Assembly: GCA_003223875.1 (NCBI GenBank)
Contig: QHWY01000087.1
Span: 69,720 to 122,538 of the forward strand
Direction of reading: 5' to 3'
Source of the DNA: Acidobacteriota bacterium
Lineage (GTDB): Bacteria; Acidobacteriota; Terriglobia; 20CM-2-55-15
Length of the DNA: 52,819 bases
The translations under genes and the position numbers were made by a program. The notes under the pieces were generated by a model. It was not told where the DNA came from, ran no database searches, and saw nothing but the letters and a program-made list of their open reading frames with translations. How positions within the stretch are numbered: the first letter of the stretch is position 1; each line of letters starts with the position of its first letter. Shown in pieces: positions 52,096 to 52,819 of the stretch.

Positions 52096-52270
52096 TGTAA
52101 CTCCCCTCCTAAGTTAGGAGGGGTGCCGAGCGAAGCGAGGCGGGGTGGTTCCCATTTGGAACCGCCCCGTCTTCGCTCACTTCTTTTGAGGCTTCGCCCT
52201 ATCGGGCTCGCGCTTCGCGGTTAGCGAAGCCACCCCTCCGAACTCAGGAGAACTCAGGAGGGGAGTTACA
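52096..52270. repeat. dispersed inverted-repeat element with perfect 15-bp ends
   Basis: TGTAACTCCCCTCCT (52096-52110) and AGGAGGGGAGTTACA (52256-52270) are exact complements. The interior has a central palindrome GGGGTGGTTCCC / GGAACCGCCCC and the TTGAGGCTTCGCCCT / GGGCTCGCGCTTCGCGG module. At the right end CTCAGGAG is duplicated. It occupies most of the 385-bp gap between the cupin and the VOC gene. Confidence 0.92.
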
Positions 52271-52342
52271 GCGTTCCAATTCGTTCACACCTCATAGCTC
52301 GCTATCGCTGAAATTGAGTCACTACCAGAGCACGTGATGCCT

Positions 52343-52351
52343 TGATATACT
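52343..52351 (+). promoter_or_regulatory. extended -10 promoter candidate for the VOC gene
   Basis: TGATATACT contains the TGn extension and TATACT. The downstream leader holds GGAGGA about nine bases before the ATG at 52384, so this gene has a normal leader. No -35 is required for an extended -10 type. Confidence 0.45.
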
Positions 52352-52383
52352 CAGGCGCATTCGTCATCCCGGAGGAGAGTCCT

Positions 52384-52819
52384 ATGATGAATCAGCGAAG
52401 GCAGTTTCTCATTTCTCTCTTGGCCGCGGGACTTTCTCGCCCAATCGCAGTCCAACGGAAAAGGTTCGCAATTACCGGTGCGCGTCAGCACGCTGAACCA
52501 TGTGAGTTTCGGTTGTGCGGATCTGCGGAGTACCGTCCGGTGGTATGGGCGAGTCTTCGGAATGGCGGTTCACGCCTTTCAGGACTACGGAGGAGGCCAG
52601 ACAGTCCTCAGAATCGGAAACGGACCGGCATATGTCGCGTTGTCGCCACGGGACACGAAGGCCGCTGGCCAACCGCCGGCGCGACTTCCGCACTTCTGCT
52701 GGGGAGTCGAGGATTTCAATGTCGACCGAATTCTGAGGGCTCTCTCCGAAATGCAGGCTTCGGCTCAGGCCGTACTTCGGGAAGGAAAAACCATAAACGG
52801 CGTCAACTTCGATGATCCG
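52384..52819 (+). pseudogene. frameshifted, secreted VOC-domain protein, cut by the window end
   Basis: Translation begins MMNQRRQFLISLLAAG, a signal-peptide-like start supported by GGAGGA upstream. In the next frame, from about 52436, the sequence reads LAQSQSNGKGSQLPVRVSTL and then NHVSFGCADLRSTVRWYG and YVALSPRDTKAAG, a clear VOC (glyoxalase/bleomycin-resistance type) fold. One extra base, or two missing, near 52425-52436 would join the parts. The window ends at a whole codon of that frame, so the gene continues to the right. It is either a recently broken gene or a sequencing indel. The VOC metal/substrate residues cannot be judged from the partial sequence. Confidence 0.65.

Overview
The window reads as a bacterial chromosome segment, most likely from an Acidobacteriota genome. 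The evidence is a VWFA-related protein of the acidobacterial type (25398-26495), two copies of a small secreted family of the 'GHPDLQGVWD ... DTLVVD' kind, many secreted peptidases and efflux systems, and moderate-to-high GC. No rRNA, tRNA, phage or insertion-sequence transposase was recognised. The phylum call is inference.

Layout. 1-6310: the edge of a 40-bp tandem array, a secreted hypothetical, an AlkB dioxygenase, a di-heme oxidoreductase, a subtilase, a relic of a beta-helix-type C-terminus, and an RRM RNA-binding protein. 6443-14145: a frameshifted hypothetical, a hybrid histidine kinase, a double nitroreductase (SagB/ThcOx-like) protein, a methyltransferase, a nucleotidyltransferase, a metallophosphoesterase and a solo ParB-domain protein. 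14351-18644: a sigma-54 response regulator, HAMP kinase and lipoprotein in overlapping order, like the E. coli glrK-qseG-glrR system, followed by an OmpA-type lipoprotein gene with a good sigma-54 promoter match. 18728-38601: a large efflux island with two divergent blocks. One is periplasmic adaptor, RND pump and TolC on the minus strand; the other is an MdtABC-like adaptor plus two tandem RND pumps on the plus strand, with two tandem TolC-family genes divergent from it. 38683-42942: M61 and M20 peptidases and a second copy of the secreted family. 42997-51452: an NHLM-type peptide export operon (two ABC proteins, one with a C39 peptidase domain, and an HlyD protein) that also carries a cNMP-binding-domain protein and a REC-class III cyclase fusion. 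51588-52819: a secreted cupin and a frameshifted VOC-domain gene cut by the window end.

A second layer is a family of dispersed, non-coding, inverted-repeat elements of about 170-190 bp. They have CCCCTCCT / AGGAGGGG ends and sit at 2036, 8826, 20440, 35330, 40548 and 52096; related internal modules occur at 9436, 14224 and 17683. They sit between genes in operons, supply apparent Shine-Dalgarno sequences to at least one gene (the second MdtBC-like pump) and perhaps the sigma-54 regulator, and one fragment lies inside a coding sequence as a linker.

The most interesting candidate system is the minus-strand operon 51452 to 42997. A response-regulator/nucleotide-cyclase, a cNMP-fold protein and an NHLM exporter are joined by overlapping or near-overlapping genes, behind a promoter region rich in nested repeats. 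No precursor peptide gene is visible in the window. All functional statements come from sequence reading only; no searches were run.
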